DNA of 61,377 bases from Acidobacteriota bacterium (lineage in GTDB: Bacteria; Acidobacteriota; Terriglobia; UBA7540). The stretch spans positions 1 to 61,377 of the forward strand of contig CADDZE010000022.1 of assembly GCA_902812465.1 (NCBI GenBank), written 5' to 3'. Under the pieces are notes generated by a model. That model saw only the letters and a list, made by a program, of their open reading frames with translations. It was not told the DNA's origin and searched no databases. Of this stretch, positions 28,396-37,475 are shown piece after piece. The position numbers were made by a program, and so were the translations under genes. Position 1 is the stretch's first letter, and the number at the start of each line of letters is the position of its first letter.

Positions 28396-29349
28396 ATGGA
28401 TCAGCACCACGTTGCGATCGGCTTACTCGCCTTTCTGGCGGCGGGCGGCTGGCTGACTGTGGCCTATCTCCGCGCTCCGAAGCGCTCTCCGCTGCCGCGC
28501 TGGGGCTGGGCGGGGCTGGCCATTCTTGTGACGGGCCAGAGCCTGCTGCCGTTGCGTCTTCGGCTCCTTTCCACCTTCTTCACCCCGATCATGTGGACCG
28601 GCTATGTGCTGCTGGCCGATGGGATGGTCCGGAGCTTGCGCGGAGAGTCGCGCCTCGGCGCGGCGCCCCGCGAATTCGCCTCGCTGGCGTTCTGGTCGGT
28701 CCCGCTGTGGTTGATCTTCGAGGCGTACAACCTGCGGCTCGAGAACTGGACCTATGTCGGTCTACCCCTGAGCGCCCTAGCCTCGGCACTGGGCTACATC
28801 TGGTCATTTGCCACGATCTGGCCAGCTATTTTTGAAACCGCGGACCTGATCGACGCTGTGCGGCCGCACGCTCGCGGACGGCCGCGGCCCGTTTCCCGCG
28901 TGACCTTGGTCAGCTTGGCCGCGGCCGGATTTCTCTGCTTGACCCTTCCCGTCGCCGTGCCGGTGGCCATCGGCCGCTACCTGTTTGCGCCCATCTGGCT
29001 AGGGTTCGCGCTGCTGCTCGAGCCGGTCAACTATGTCTGGGGCGGGCGTTCGCTTCTGCGCGAAGCCGAGCAGGGTGACACGTCGGCGCTGCGCAGCTTT
29101 CTCTTAGCCGGGCTGGTCTGCGGTATCTTCTGGGAATTCTGGAATTACTGGGCTGCGGCCAAGTGGATCTACGTCTTCCCCATCGGGCAGAACTGGAAGG
29201 TCTTTGAAATGCCCTTGCCCGGCTTTCTGGGCTTTCCTCCTTTCGCGGTGGAGTGCTTGGTGATGTACGAATTCCTGCGGACGCTGAAGAAGAAGGCGCT
29301 CGCCCGCCAGTGCGAACCTGCCCCCGTGATGAGTTCGCCGCCCAGCTGA
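28396..29349 (+). CDS. Conserved polytopic membrane protein
   Basis: A 317-aa protein with about eight or nine hydrophobic helices; the ATG at 28396 is preferred to a TTG at 28390. Distinctive aromatic motifs occur: WLIFEAYNLRLENWTYVGLP, IFWEFWNYWAAAKWIYVFPI and FEMPLPGFLGFPPFAVECLV. The paired blocks, each with Trp-Tyr and acidic residues in membrane contexts, faintly recall lycopene-cyclase-like domains, but no specific motif supports that. I do not assign a function. Confidence 0.7.
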   Translation: MDQHHVAIGLLAFLAAGGWLTVAYLRAPKRSPLPRWGWAGLAILVTGQSLLPLRLRLLSTFFTPIMWTGYVLLADGMVRSLRGESRLGAAPREFASLAFWSVPLWLIFEAYNLRLENWTYVGLPLSALASALGYIWSFATIWPAIFETADLIDAVRPHARGRPRPVSRVTLVSLAAAGFLCLTLPVAVPVAIGRYLFAPIWLGFALLLEPVNYVWGGRSLLREAEQGDTSALRSFLLAGLVCGIFWEFWNYWAAAKWIYVFPIGQNWKVFEMPLPGFLGFPPFAVECLVMYEFLRTLKKKALARQCEPAPVMSSPPS

Positions 29350-29442
29350 ATCGGCTTCTGACTGATCGCTCGACTGGGCCCTTTCATCTAAGGCAGAGTT
29401 GCCGAGTCGGGCGTCACTTACCCTAGCGTGGAGAGCCAGTAC

Positions 29443-30519
29443 ATGCATCAGACAAGGCAGCGATGGAATCGGAAGGGCGCGTTGCTGGCTCTGGGCCTTG
29501 CTGTGCTCCTGGCCGAAACGCATTCTCCCGCCCGGCCGGGCGGTGCCGACCAGGACGAGCCCATTCTCGAGGCAGCGCGCCAGGGTATGCGCCTTCTAAT
29601 GGACGGCGACCCCGATTCGGCGATCTCCGTCTTTCGCCGTATCCAGGCTCAGAGTCCTGATTCCCCGGTGGGCTATCTTCTGGAAGCCGACGCCACTTGG
29701 TGGAAAATTTATCTCACTACCGGCGACCTTGTCGATCCGGATGTGTTTGACGTTGCGCGCTCGTCCACCACTCCCTACGACGCTCCGATGGAACGACTGG
29801 TGAACGAAGCCATCCGGCGCGCGGAGGCTGGAATCCGCGCCCGTCAAAACTTGGCGCGAAACTACCTCTACCTGGGCTTAGCCTACGGACTTCAGGCACG
29901 CCTCGAGGGCTTGCGCGACCATGACCTCCCCACGGCGCGTGCCGGCAAGAAGATGCGCGCTGCGCTGCTCACCACGCTTCAGCTTGATCGCACTCTCACG
30001 GACGCTTACTTGGGCGTTGGAATCTACAACTACTTCGTGGATACCCTGCCGACGATCGTCAAGATGCTCAAGTTCTTTATCGCCTTGCCGGGCGGAAGCC
30101 GCGAGCTAGGGCTCCAGCAGCTTACCATCTGCGCTCAGCGGGGCGACCTCGCGCGCGATGAAGCTCGCTTCTATCTCGCCAAAGACTTTTCGCGCGCCAA
30201 CGAGCGCCAGTACGAAAAATCTCTGGCGCTCTTTCAGCAGCTTGAGCACGACTATCCCCATAATCCGCTCTGGACGCTGGTGGCGGGAAGTCTCGAAATT
30301 CGCCTGGGCCGCCAGGAACGGGGCGCGCAGCTCTATCAGCAGGCGTGGGAGAAGGCCCGACGCATGAATTCAGAAGTAGGCCGCACCCTGCAAGTCCAGG
30401 TCAAACAGGCCCTCGACCGTTTGCCCAGGAAGGAGAGGGAAGCGGGAGTCCAAGCGGCTGAACCCGCGGCGGCTTGGCGCTGCTTCGGATATCCTGAACT
30501 CCTTTTAGTGCATCCATAG
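29443..30519 (+). CDS. Exported tetratricopeptide-repeat protein
   Basis: A 358-aa protein whose N-terminus, RKGALLALGLAVLLAETHSP, is a signal peptide. The remainder is alpha-helical with TPR-like units: AARQGMRLLMDGDPDSAISV, ARNYLYLGLAYGLQARLEGL, TDAYLGVGIYNYFVDTLPTI, EARFYLAKDFSRANERQYEK and NPLWTLVAGSLEIRLGRQER. Such proteins scaffold complexes in the periplasm; the partner is unknown. The ATG at 29443 has GGAGA eight bases upstream. Confidence 0.75.
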   Translation: MHQTRQRWNRKGALLALGLAVLLAETHSPARPGGADQDEPILEAARQGMRLLMDGDPDSAISVFRRIQAQSPDSPVGYLLEADATWWKIYLTTGDLVDPDVFDVARSSTTPYDAPMERLVNEAIRRAEAGIRARQNLARNYLYLGLAYGLQARLEGLRDHDLPTARAGKKMRAALLTTLQLDRTLTDAYLGVGIYNYFVDTLPTIVKMLKFFIALPGGSRELGLQQLTICAQRGDLARDEARFYLAKDFSRANERQYEKSLALFQQLEHDYPHNPLWTLVAGSLEIRLGRQERGAQLYQQAWEKARRMNSEVGRTLQVQVKQALDRLPRKEREAGVQAAEPAAAWRCFGYPELLLVHP

Positions 30520-30538
30520 CCCCTGACTGGGCTCGCTG

Positions 30539-30958
30539 TTGTTGGCCCATTCCATTCGAGGTCATCGGTGGAGATTCACAACTGCCGCTCTCAACTGCGT
30601 TTTAGGGGGGCTGCTCTTGGGTAGCGATCACGCCCTTCCCGCGCCTGCTGCCATGCGGGGCACAGCGACTCCATCCCGGGCGTTTACTGTGGGCGTGCCG
30701 CTCCTCGATTGCGATGGTGTGCCTTGCGTGGAGGCGCAGCTCGGTGCCCGGCCCATCCGTCTGCTTGTGAAACAGGCTCCGGTGCGTGACGAAGGGTTTC
30801 AGGGCAAGTCGCTGACCGGCTCCGGCGCGAGTCTATCTCCCCACGCCCGGCGTCCGCGAGCTTGATGACCTCTTTGATGCCACGGTAGGGCTAGAGCTCT
30901 TTCGTCACAAGATATTGACCCTCGGCTTTCGCAACCGAAAATTATCGCTCAGGGGCTA
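30539..30958 (+). pseudogene. Retropepsin-like aspartyl protease family remnant
   Basis: The N-terminal part reads a signal-like stretch, then FTVGVPLLDCDGVPCVEAQL, GARPIRLLVKQAP, where homologues have the catalytic LLIDTG; here Asp-Thr-Gly is gone. The middle of the gene is missing, and the C-terminal strand of the family appears in another frame as ELDDLFDATVGLELFRHKIL and TLGFRNRKLSL up to a TAA at 30956-30958. Deletion, frame change and loss of the catalytic Asp make this a pseudogene. Confidence 0.65.
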
Positions 30959-31019
30959 ATGCGGACGCTGTGGTTAGACGGATTCACTGCGGCCGGAGGG
31001 TCGGAGGCGTCCCAAAAGC

Positions 31020-32525
31020 TTAACGCGATTTTATACCGCACCGGCCCAGTTCCTTCTTCCACATCTCGCGAAAGCTTTGTGGTGCGAGCGCTGGCAGATC
31101 GCGGCCACTGGTCCATTGTGAGAGCGGAAGCCAGGGGATCGAGCGAATCCAGCGCTGGTTCGCGGCTTCCCGCATGAGGCACAAACGCTGCATCCAGCGG
31201 CCCGTCCACGCCGCCAAACTGTACGCCCAGGGGTGCTTCATGGCCCATGCCCAAAGGCGCATGGAGAGCTTTTCAGCTCGGGGCGAACCCACGCGTTGAC
31301 TTGCCTCTGACCGCGGCAGGCTCTGGACCTGGTGCCGCAAGTGCAGCAGCAGGTCGGGAATGTTGATGCGCACCGGGCACACCTCGCGGCAGGCTCCGCA
31401 CAGAGAGGAAGCAAAGGGTAATTCTCGGGCGGCACCCAGCCCAGCGAACTGCGGCGTGATCAGTGCCCCAATCGGGCCGCTATAGACCCAGCCGTAGGCA
31501 TGGCCCCCAATCTTGCGATACACCGGGCAGGCATTCAGGCAGGCTCCGCAGCGAATGCAGTAGAGCGCCTCGCGCATCTTGGGATCCGCCAGCGTACGGA
31601 TGCGCCCGTTGTCGAGCAGAATAATGTGCAGCTCGACTGGACCATCTTCGCCCGCGCGTCGCGGTCCGGTGAGCAAGGAGGTATAGCTGGTGAGCTTCTG
31701 GCCGGTGCCGGACCGAGCTAACAGCCGCAGGAAGATGGCCAGGTCGCGAAAGCGCGGAATCAGTTTCTCGATCCCCACCAGTGCCACGTGGATGCGCGGC
31801 ACGGTGGTCGAGAAGCGGATATTGCCTTCGTTCTCGATCAGCACGATGGTCCCGGTTTCCGCCACCGCAAAATTCGCCCCGCTTACCCCCATACCGGCCT
31901 CAGCAAAGGCGCGCCGCAAAGCTTGGCGGGCGATCAATGTGAGCCGTTCGAGTTGCTCGCTACGCTCCGAATGGAGGTGGGTAACGAAGAGGTTGGCAAC
32001 GTCGCCGCGCGTCTTGTGAATAGCCGGGGCAACAATGTGGGCGGGGCGCTCGTGAGCCAGTTGCAGAATGAACTCGCCCAGGTCCGTCTCGACAGCGCGG
32101 ATGCCAGCCGCCTCGAGGGCGTGGTTCAGCTCGATCTCTTCGCTCACCATGCTCTTGGCCTTCACCACCTGGGTCACGCCGGCACGGCGGGCGATCTCGA
32201 CCACCTGCGCGCAAGCCTCTTCGCTGCGCTCCGCCCAATGTACGGACGCTCCTGCACGCTCCGCGCTCGAGGCAAATTCTTGCAGGTAATGGTCGAGATG
32301 TTCGATCACCTCACGCTTCAGTGCACGCGCGCGGTCCCGCAGCAGCTCGAAGTCGGGCACCTGGCGGATGGCCGCCAGACGGTGCTCATAAAGGCGCAAG
32401 GTTGAGGACCGATAGGCCTCTTGCAGATGAGCATCGGCGAGATTCTGGCGCGCCAGCTCGTGAATCTCGTTGCTGTGAATTTCGGACTCTGGGTCAGTCG
32501 CCACTCGTCCCTCGCGGTGCATCAC
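31020..32525 (-). CDS. lutB: LutB-like iron-sulfur protein (L-lactate utilisation)
   Basis: A 501-aa protein with an N-terminal LUD domain (residues about 30-310; VVKAKSMVSEEIELNHALEA, GANFAVAETGTIVLIENEGN, GIEKLIPRFRDLAIFLRLLA) and a C-terminal ferredoxin-like domain with two 4Fe-4S motifs, CIRCGACLNACPVYRKIGG and LCGACREVCPVRINIPDLL. LutB passes electrons in the LutABC L-lactate oxidation complex. It overlaps lutA by 4 nt; no lutC is adjacent, so the complex may be incomplete here or have another partner. Confidence 0.92.
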   Translation of the reverse strand: MMHREGRVATDPESEIHSNEIHELARQNLADAHLQEAYRSSTLRLYEHRLAAIRQVPDFELLRDRARALKREVIEHLDHYLQEFASSAERAGASVHWAERSEEACAQVVEIARRAGVTQVVKAKSMVSEEIELNHALEAAGIRAVETDLGEFILQLAHERPAHIVAPAIHKTRGDVANLFVTHLHSERSEQLERLTLIARQALRRAFAEAGMGVSGANFAVAETGTIVLIENEGNIRFSTTVPRIHVALVGIEKLIPRFRDLAIFLRLLARSGTGQKLTSYTSLLTGPRRAGEDGPVELHIILLDNGRIRTLADPKMREALYCIRCGACLNACPVYRKIGGHAYGWVYSGPIGALITPQFAGLGAARELPFASSLCGACREVCPVRINIPDLLLHLRHQVQSLPRSEASQRVGSPRAEKLSMRLWAWAMKHPWAYSLAAWTGRWMQRLCLMREAANQRWIRSIPWLPLSQWTSGRDLPALAPQSFREMWKKELGRCGIKSR

Positions 32526-33244
32526 CCCGTCTGATCCAGCAGTTCGGCCAGGTGCATCGTGCGCAGCGGCAAGCCCTGCCGGTGTATCAGTCCGGCCAAA
32601 TGCATCAAGCAGCCCGCGTCATTCGCCACTAGGTATTCTGCGCCAGCCTCCAGTGCGGCGCGCACCTTGTCCTCGCCCATGGCCACGGACACCTCAGGAA
32701 ACTTCACGGAAAAGGTGCCGCCAAAGCCGCAGCAGAGCTGATAATCCGGGAGCTCGACAAGTTCGATTCCTGCCACGGCCTGAAGCAGCTGGCGCGGCTC
32801 CTGCTCAATCTGCAACTCGCGCCGCAAGTGGCATGAATCGTGGTAGGCCACGCGATGTGGGAAGCGCGCCCCCACGTCCTCGACTCCCAGGATTTTCACC
32901 AAAAACTCGGACAACTCGAAAAAGCGGGCGCGCAGCTTCACCACCTGCTGCAGGCACCGCGGCTGGCCCTCGAAGAGCTGTGGGTAGAAGACGCGGACCA
33001 TGGCCGTGCAGGAGCCGGAGGGAGCGACCACGTACTCGGCATCATCGAACAGGTCAAGCACCCGCGCGGCCACCGCCCGCGCTTCGTGGCGATAGCCGGT
33101 GTTGAACGCCGGCTGGCCGCAGCACGTCTGAGCAGGGTTAAACGTCACCTCGACGCCGAGGCGCCGCAGCACCCGCACGGCGCAGGCCCCGACCTGAGGA
33201 AAGAACTGATCGGCAAGGCAGGTGATGAAAAGAGCGACGCGCAC
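32522..33244 (-). CDS. lutA: LutA-like (Fe-S)-binding protein, CCG-domain
   Basis: A 240-aa protein from the GTG at 33244, chosen because GAAGGAAGGG precedes it; the frame is open upstream, but that part is Arg/Ser-rich and overlaps the next gene. Two CCG cysteine-rich domains: AQTCCGQPAFNTGYRHEA and DYQLCCGFGGTFSVKFPEVS, with CHLRRELQ and NDAGCLMHLAGLIHRQG. LutA/GlcF-type subunits bind a non-cubane iron-sulfur centre and act in lactate or glycolate oxidation. Translationally coupled to lutB through a 4-nt overlap. Confidence 0.92.
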   Translation of the reverse strand: MRVALFITCLADQFFPQVGACAVRVLRRLGVEVTFNPAQTCCGQPAFNTGYRHEARAVAARVLDLFDDAEYVVAPSGSCTAMVRVFYPQLFEGQPRCLQQVVKLRARFFELSEFLVKILGVEDVGARFPHRVAYHDSCHLRRELQIEQEPRQLLQAVAGIELVELPDYQLCCGFGGTFSVKFPEVSVAMGEDKVRAALEAGAEYLVANDAGCLMHLAGLIHRQGLPLRTMHLAELLDQTG

Positions 33245-33395
33245 GTTCGGCCCTTCCTTCGTCTCTCCCTCGGTTGCAGCTTCGGGGTTCGCACCTCGGC
33301 TTGTCCGGTGCCTGCGAGGATTGACCCGCCGATTCAGAGGCCGCCAGCGCCGGCTTCGGTAATCGGGGAATGACGAACGGAGAACCACAGGTGCT

Positions 33396-34154
33396 TCACT
33401 GAGCTGTGTACCCTCCGTCGACCATGAGCGCTGCGCCGGTGATGTACGATGCTTCGTCCGACGCCAGGAAGAGGATAGCGTAGGCCACTTCGCGCGGCCG
33501 ACCCGCGCGTCCGAGAAAGGTCTTCGCACCCTCCTGGGCATCAAACTGCTCGAGCGTGAGGCCCACCTTCTCCATGTGCCGCAGCGAGGCTGGAGTGATG
33601 ATGGTACCGGGGCAGACGCTGTTGACGCGGATCCGGTAAGGGCCCAAGTCCATGGCCATGTTACGCGTCATTTGCAACAGGGCAGCCTTGGTGGCGCTGT
33701 AGACAAAGAAGTCAGGCTGCGCGACGAAGCCAGAAATGGAGCTGAGATTGACGATGGCGCCGCCCTTCTGCTTCATGTGCGCGACAGCGTAACGGGTGAT
33801 CATCGCCGAGCCGACGACATTCACGCCGAAGGAGAGCTGCCAGTCCTCTGGCGTCGCACCGAAGCCCTTCAGGACGAAGGCGGCCGCATTGTTGACAAGG
33901 ATGTCGACGGTGCCGTAGGCCTGGAGGGTTTCACTCACCGCTTGCGCGCAGTCAGCTCCGCGGGCGATGTCAGCGCGCACAAAACGGGCCTGGCCGCCGT
34001 GTTCGCTAATGTTCCGGGCGGTGGCTTCGCCGCGCTCCACATCGACGTCCACCACCGCAACGGAGGCGCCTTCCTCGGCAAATAACTCCGCCGTCGCTTG
34101 GCCGATGCCGGAGGCCGCTCCAGTGATCATGGCGACTTTGTTTTTCAGCCTCAT
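33396..34154 (-). CDS. Short-chain dehydrogenase/reductase (SDR)
   Basis: A 252-aa classical SDR. The cofactor motif TGAASGIGQATAELF lies at residues 11-25; VVDVDVERGE follows the second strand (an Asp there favours NAD). NNAAAF, the catalytic Ser in NLSSISGF, YSATKAALLQMTR (Tyr-x-x-x-Lys) and the C-terminal FLASDEASYITGAALMVDGG complete the fold. The substrate cannot be told; the nearest relatives are glucose-1-dehydrogenase and 3-oxoacyl reductase types. It lies 151 bp upstream of lutA on the same strand. Confidence 0.94.
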   Translation of the reverse strand: MRLKNKVAMITGAASGIGQATAELFAEEGASVAVVDVDVERGEATARNISEHGGQARFVRADIARGADCAQAVSETLQAYGTVDILVNNAAAFVLKGFGATPEDWQLSFGVNVVGSAMITRYAVAHMKQKGGAIVNLSSISGFVAQPDFFVYSATKAALLQMTRNMAMDLGPYRIRVNSVCPGTIITPASLRHMEKVGLTLEQFDAQEGAKTFLGRAGRPREVAYAILFLASDEASYITGAALMVDGGYTAQ

Positions 34155-34276
34155 GGTACTCTGGCGATCGTCTGACGCTGGCCCGGGCCACGCTTTCCTT
34201 GTGCTGCCCAGGGCAGGAAGGGAGGCGCCGGCCGGGTGATAGCCGGGGCTCCGGATCGATGCCGCCTCCCTACGAC

Positions 34277-35050
34277 TCAGGCGATACGGCCATCGGGAAA
34301 ACGTTTCAGCACTTCTGGATCATACAACGGCACCACGATATCCGCACTCCGCCGGATCCGCTGGTACGCGGCCATGCATTCTGGCAGGCTTTCCATGATG
34401 CCCAGCGGATGCATTCGCTCGATGTTCCCATATTTGAAGCAGCAATCGGTGACTGCCACACGCCCGGCCGCCGTCTCGAAGACGTAAACCATGGAAGACC
34501 GATGGTGCGTCCCTGCCCAGAAACAGGAAAGTCCTGGCAGTATTTGCTCCTCGTCTTCGAGCAAACGCACCTTCTCCGGCACCTCCACCACTAGGTAGGA
34601 GAGGACGTCGTCCGGAATCCTAAGCTTGCGGGGCACGTGCATGGCGTACGCCGGCGCGTGAAAGTCCTCAATCCAGCCGCGACGCGAGATGCCAATTTCG
34701 GCGTTGCGGAACAGCGGGACATTTCCCACCGCGTAAGCCTGCAGGGGTGTGATCAGTACCAGGTGGACATCCTGGGGCGCCACGCCTAGACGCGCGAGCG
34801 CGCGCTCCGGCCATTCGCTTTCAGTGCGGACGAGGGCGCCCCGCGGGCCAAAGGCTGCCGTCCAGCGCGCATTGAGCGCCGTCAGATCGCGTGGCGGCCC
34901 GCTGTTGACGATAACGGTCTTGCCTTTGCCCTGCGCCACTACCATGTAGAAATAGAGTGTTTCCCAATCGTCCCAAGCCTCCATCCAGTAGACCTCGGGA
35001 CCGCGAACCTCGCACTGCCCCATTTTCAGGACATGAATCTGGTAGCTCAT
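34277..35050 (-). CDS. Metallo-beta-lactamase-fold protein lacking the metal motif
   Basis: A 257-aa protein from MSYQIHVLKMGQCEV (ATG 35050; an ATG at 35086 is an alternative). The order of strands resembles the MBL family of quorum-quenching lactonases: KTVIVNSGPP (normally ...VDTG), PQDVHLVLITPLQAYAVGNV, where HxHxDH is expected, FWAGTHHRSSMVYVFETAAG and RVAVTDCCFKYGNIE. In place of the HxHxDH signature is TPLQAYAVGN, without a metal ligand; only the later THH pair survives. It is probably non-hydrolytic, or binds a ligand another way. Adjacent to the SDR and lut genes on the same strand, and divergent from the M19 dipeptidase gene. Confidence 0.65.
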   Translation of the reverse strand: MSYQIHVLKMGQCEVRGPEVYWMEAWDDWETLYFYMVVAQGKGKTVIVNSGPPRDLTALNARWTAAFGPRGALVRTESEWPERALARLGVAPQDVHLVLITPLQAYAVGNVPLFRNAEIGISRRGWIEDFHAPAYAMHVPRKLRIPDDVLSYLVVEVPEKVRLLEDEEQILPGLSCFWAGTHHRSSMVYVFETAAGRVAVTDCCFKYGNIERMHPLGIMESLPECMAAYQRIRRSADIVVPLYDPEVLKRFPDGRIA

Positions 35051-35220
35051 CTGGTTGGACCGCCGGCTCACGGTACCGGATTTCATGGATGCCGTCAAGG
35101 ATCGCACCCCTTTACCGCGGCGCGCCCATATCATATACGCCCAGTCAGGGGACGATTGACACCGGGAGAGCGAGTCTCCTAAGCTTGCGTTTTTGGCTCG
35201 TCTCAGGAGCTTCGGACGGC

Positions 35221-36471
35221 ATGACCAACTTGCGGCGGGATCTCCGCTTCTGCGCTTTTCTGGCTCTGCTCCTTCCTGGCTTGGCCCCGGCGGCCGAGCG
35301 CACACCCGCAGAAGCCGAGCGGATCGCCCAGCGAGTGCTTGAACACGCCATCGTCATTGACACGCACGCGGACACGCCGCAGATGATGCTCGACCAGAGC
35401 TACGATCTGGCGGACCCCGCCAGTCCTTACATGATCAGCATCCCTAAGATGCGAAAAGGGCACCTGGGAGCAGAGTTCATGTCCATTTGGGTGGAGGTCG
35501 ACTGGCCGCCCCAGGACCTGATTCGCCGCGCCCTGGATCTGATCGACGCCGTGAATGTCCAGGTGGCGCAGCACGCCAGTCAACTCGAGCTGGCCAAGAC
35601 GGCAGCAGACATCGAACGCATCCACCTCCAGAGGAAGATTGCCTTGCTCATGGGCTTGGAAGGTGGCCATATTATCGAGGGAGACCTGCGGGTGCTGGAT
35701 ATCTTTTACCAGCTTGGCGTCCGCTATATGACCCTGACGCACACCAAGGACAACCAGCTGGGCGACTCCTCTACCAGCCAGCCGCATTGGAATGGCCTTT
35801 CCCAGCTAGGCCGTCAGGCCGTGGAACACATGAACCGCTTGGGAATGATGGTGGATATTTCACACGTATCGGACCAGACGTTTTACGACGCGCTCAGCGC
35901 CAGCCAGGCGCCGGTGCTGGCTTCGCATTCCTCGTGTCGTGCCCTTTGCAACGCGCCGCGCAACTTAAGCGATGAGATGATTCGCGCCCTGGCCCGAAAG
36001 GGCGGCGTGATGGACATCAATTTCTACTCTGGATTTCTCGATCAGGCCTATGCCGATGCGCGCCGCAAGGTGCTGCCACAGATGGACGCTGAGGTGAAGG
36101 CGGCGCGCGAGGCCGCCGCGCAACAAGGCAAGCACTTAAGCTATGCCGAAGAGGTCAAGATCTACCAGAAATACGAGCCTTCACTGCCCGTGCCCGAATA
36201 TACTCGCATCGCCGACCACATCGACCACGCCGTTAAGGTGGGCGGTGTGGACCACGTCGGTCTGGGGTCCGACTTTGACGGCGTCGATTCCATCCCCCGC
36301 GGCATGGAAGATTGCTCGAAGCTGCCCGCGCTGGTCAAGGAGCTGGCACGCCGCGGCTACAGCGAGCAAGACCTCGAGAAAATCCTGGGCGGGAACGTCC
36401 TGCGCCTCATGCGAGAGGCCGAGGCCACGGCACGGCGGCTGCAAGCGCGAGAGAGGACGGCGGCGCGTTAG
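35221..36471 (+). CDS. Exported M19-family membrane dipeptidase
   Basis: A 416-aa protein. After a signal peptide (FCAFLALLLPGLAPAAERTP), the amidohydrolase barrel shows IVIDTHADTPQMMLD (the HxD metal pair), LMGLEGGHIIEGDLRVLDIF (bridging Glu), GVRYMTLTHTKDN (His), MMVDISHVSDQTFYDALSAS (His), PVLASHSSCRALCNAPRNL and GVDHVGLGSDFDGVDSIPRG (late Asp). The family hydrolyses dipeptides, in bacteria often with broad or D-amino-acid specificity. The ATG at 35221 is the first to give a signal peptide; the frame opens earlier, from 34957, without support. A TTGACA lies at 35156 but no convincing -10 follows. Confidence 0.93.
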   Translation: MTNLRRDLRFCAFLALLLPGLAPAAERTPAEAERIAQRVLEHAIVIDTHADTPQMMLDQSYDLADPASPYMISIPKMRKGHLGAEFMSIWVEVDWPPQDLIRRALDLIDAVNVQVAQHASQLELAKTAADIERIHLQRKIALLMGLEGGHIIEGDLRVLDIFYQLGVRYMTLTHTKDNQLGDSSTSQPHWNGLSQLGRQAVEHMNRLGMMVDISHVSDQTFYDALSASQAPVLASHSSCRALCNAPRNLSDEMIRALARKGGVMDINFYSGFLDQAYADARRKVLPQMDAEVKAAREAAAQQGKHLSYAEEVKIYQKYEPSLPVPEYTRIADHIDHAVKVGGVDHVGLGSDFDGVDSIPRGMEDCSKLPALVKELARRGYSEQDLEKILGGNVLRLMREAEATARRLQARERTAAR

Positions 36472-36556
36472 CGGTGAGCGGCAGTCAACATCCCAGCAGG
36501 CCGAGCATCGCTATGGCGACATCCTCGCCGCTCGCCTGCGGCAAGCCAGTTGGCTG

Positions 36557-36736
36557 TTGGTTCTGCCGATTGTGTTGATCCGGAGCAGTGTTTTCCCCAC
36601 GCAAGCCGATCCCAAGAAGTGGTACGACCGCGCCATCCGAATAGTGGGGGGAGTCCTGATCCTTCTGACCTGGGTCATGGGCATGGTCGTGGCTTGGGTG
36701 AATGGGGCGCATTCGATAGAGGGGAGGCAAAAGTGA
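36557..36736 (+). CDS. Small membrane protein (uncertain start)
   Basis: The frame ending at 36736 encodes a short protein with two hydrophobic segments (LLVLPIVLIRSSVF and IVGGVLILLTWVMGMVVAWV) joined by a charged loop, PTQADPKKWYDRAI. No ATG is present in frame; the TTG at 36557 is a guess. Support for it being real comes from the 4-nt overlap of its TGA with the GTG of the next gene and from an unbroken frame. Function unknown. Confidence 0.4.
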   Translation: MVLPIVLIRSSVFPTQADPKKWYDRAIRIVGGVLILLTWVMGMVVAWVNGAHSIEGRQK

Positions 36737-37461
36737 AAGTCAGAGTGTTAGTTTTGGCGGTTCTGGTTGTGGCGCTGCCGTCCGCCACAGGGCAGGCGCA
36801 ATCTCAGCCGAAGGGGACAGCCCACCGCGCACCGTCTCGCCCGGCACCCCGGGCGTCGCTGCTGAATCCTTCTTCGCTCAAGGCGCGGGCACCGGATACC
36901 TATCAGGTGAAGTTCACCACCACGCAGGGTGCATTCGTGGTGAAGGTGACGCGCGACTGGGCACCGCTGGGAGCCGACCGATTTTACAATCTGGTGAAAA
37001 ACCATTTTTATGACGGAGCCAGCTTCTTCCGCGTGCTGCCCGGATTCGTCGTTCAGTTCGGCATCAGCAGCAATCCCAGGATCGCGGCCGCGTGGAGCCA
37101 TGCCACCATACCGGACGACCCGGTCCGGCAAAGCAACCGGCGCGGCACCGTCACCTTCGCCACCGCCGGGCCTAACACCCGGACCACGCAGGTGTTCATC
37201 AACTTGGCCGACAACACGGGGCTCGACCGTCAGGGCTTTGCGCCCTTTGGTGAAGTGGTCGAAGGGATGGAGGTCGTGGAGAAATTCTACAGCGGGTACG
37301 GCGAGGGGGCACCCCAGGGAAACGGTCCGAGCCAGGAGCTGATCGAAAAGCAGGGCAAAGCCTATCTCGAGAGAGAATTTCCTAAGCTCGACAGCATCCA
37401 AACCGCCGTCATTGTGGGAACCGCATCCAAGCTTACCCCACCTACGACCCGGCCCCAGTGA
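36733..37461 (+). CDS. Exported cyclophilin-type peptidyl-prolyl isomerase
   Basis: A 242-aa protein from the GTG at 36733, preceded by GGGGAGG. A signal peptide (VLVLAVLVVALPSATGQAQ) and a Pro/Ser linker are followed by a cyclophilin domain: YQVKFTTTQGAFVVKVTRDW, GADRFYNLVKNHFYDGASFF, RVLPGFVVQFG (the catalytic FxRV and Q), NRRGTVTFATAGPNTRTTQV, FINLADNTGLDRQGFAPFGE. It accelerates proline isomerisation during folding of exported proteins. Start overlaps the stop of the small membrane protein. Confidence 0.93.
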   Translation: MKVRVLVLAVLVVALPSATGQAQSQPKGTAHRAPSRPAPRASLLNPSSLKARAPDTYQVKFTTTQGAFVVKVTRDWAPLGADRFYNLVKNHFYDGASFFRVLPGFVVQFGISSNPRIAAAWSHATIPDDPVRQSNRRGTVTFATAGPNTRTTQVFINLADNTGLDRQGFAPFGEVVEGMEVVEKFYSGYGEGAPQGNGPSQELIEKQGKAYLEREFPKLDSIQTAVIVGTASKLTPPTTRPQ

Positions 37462-37475
37462 AGCGGCGCCATCGC

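Noticed and set aside
35156-35185. Promoter of the M19 dipeptidase
   Set aside because: TTGACA at 35156 is good, but the -10 at 16-18 bp is at best 3 of 6 matches.
34957-35220. N-terminal extension of the M19 dipeptidase
   Set aside because: It runs into the opposite-strand MBL-like gene and hides the signal peptide; the start at 35221 is better.
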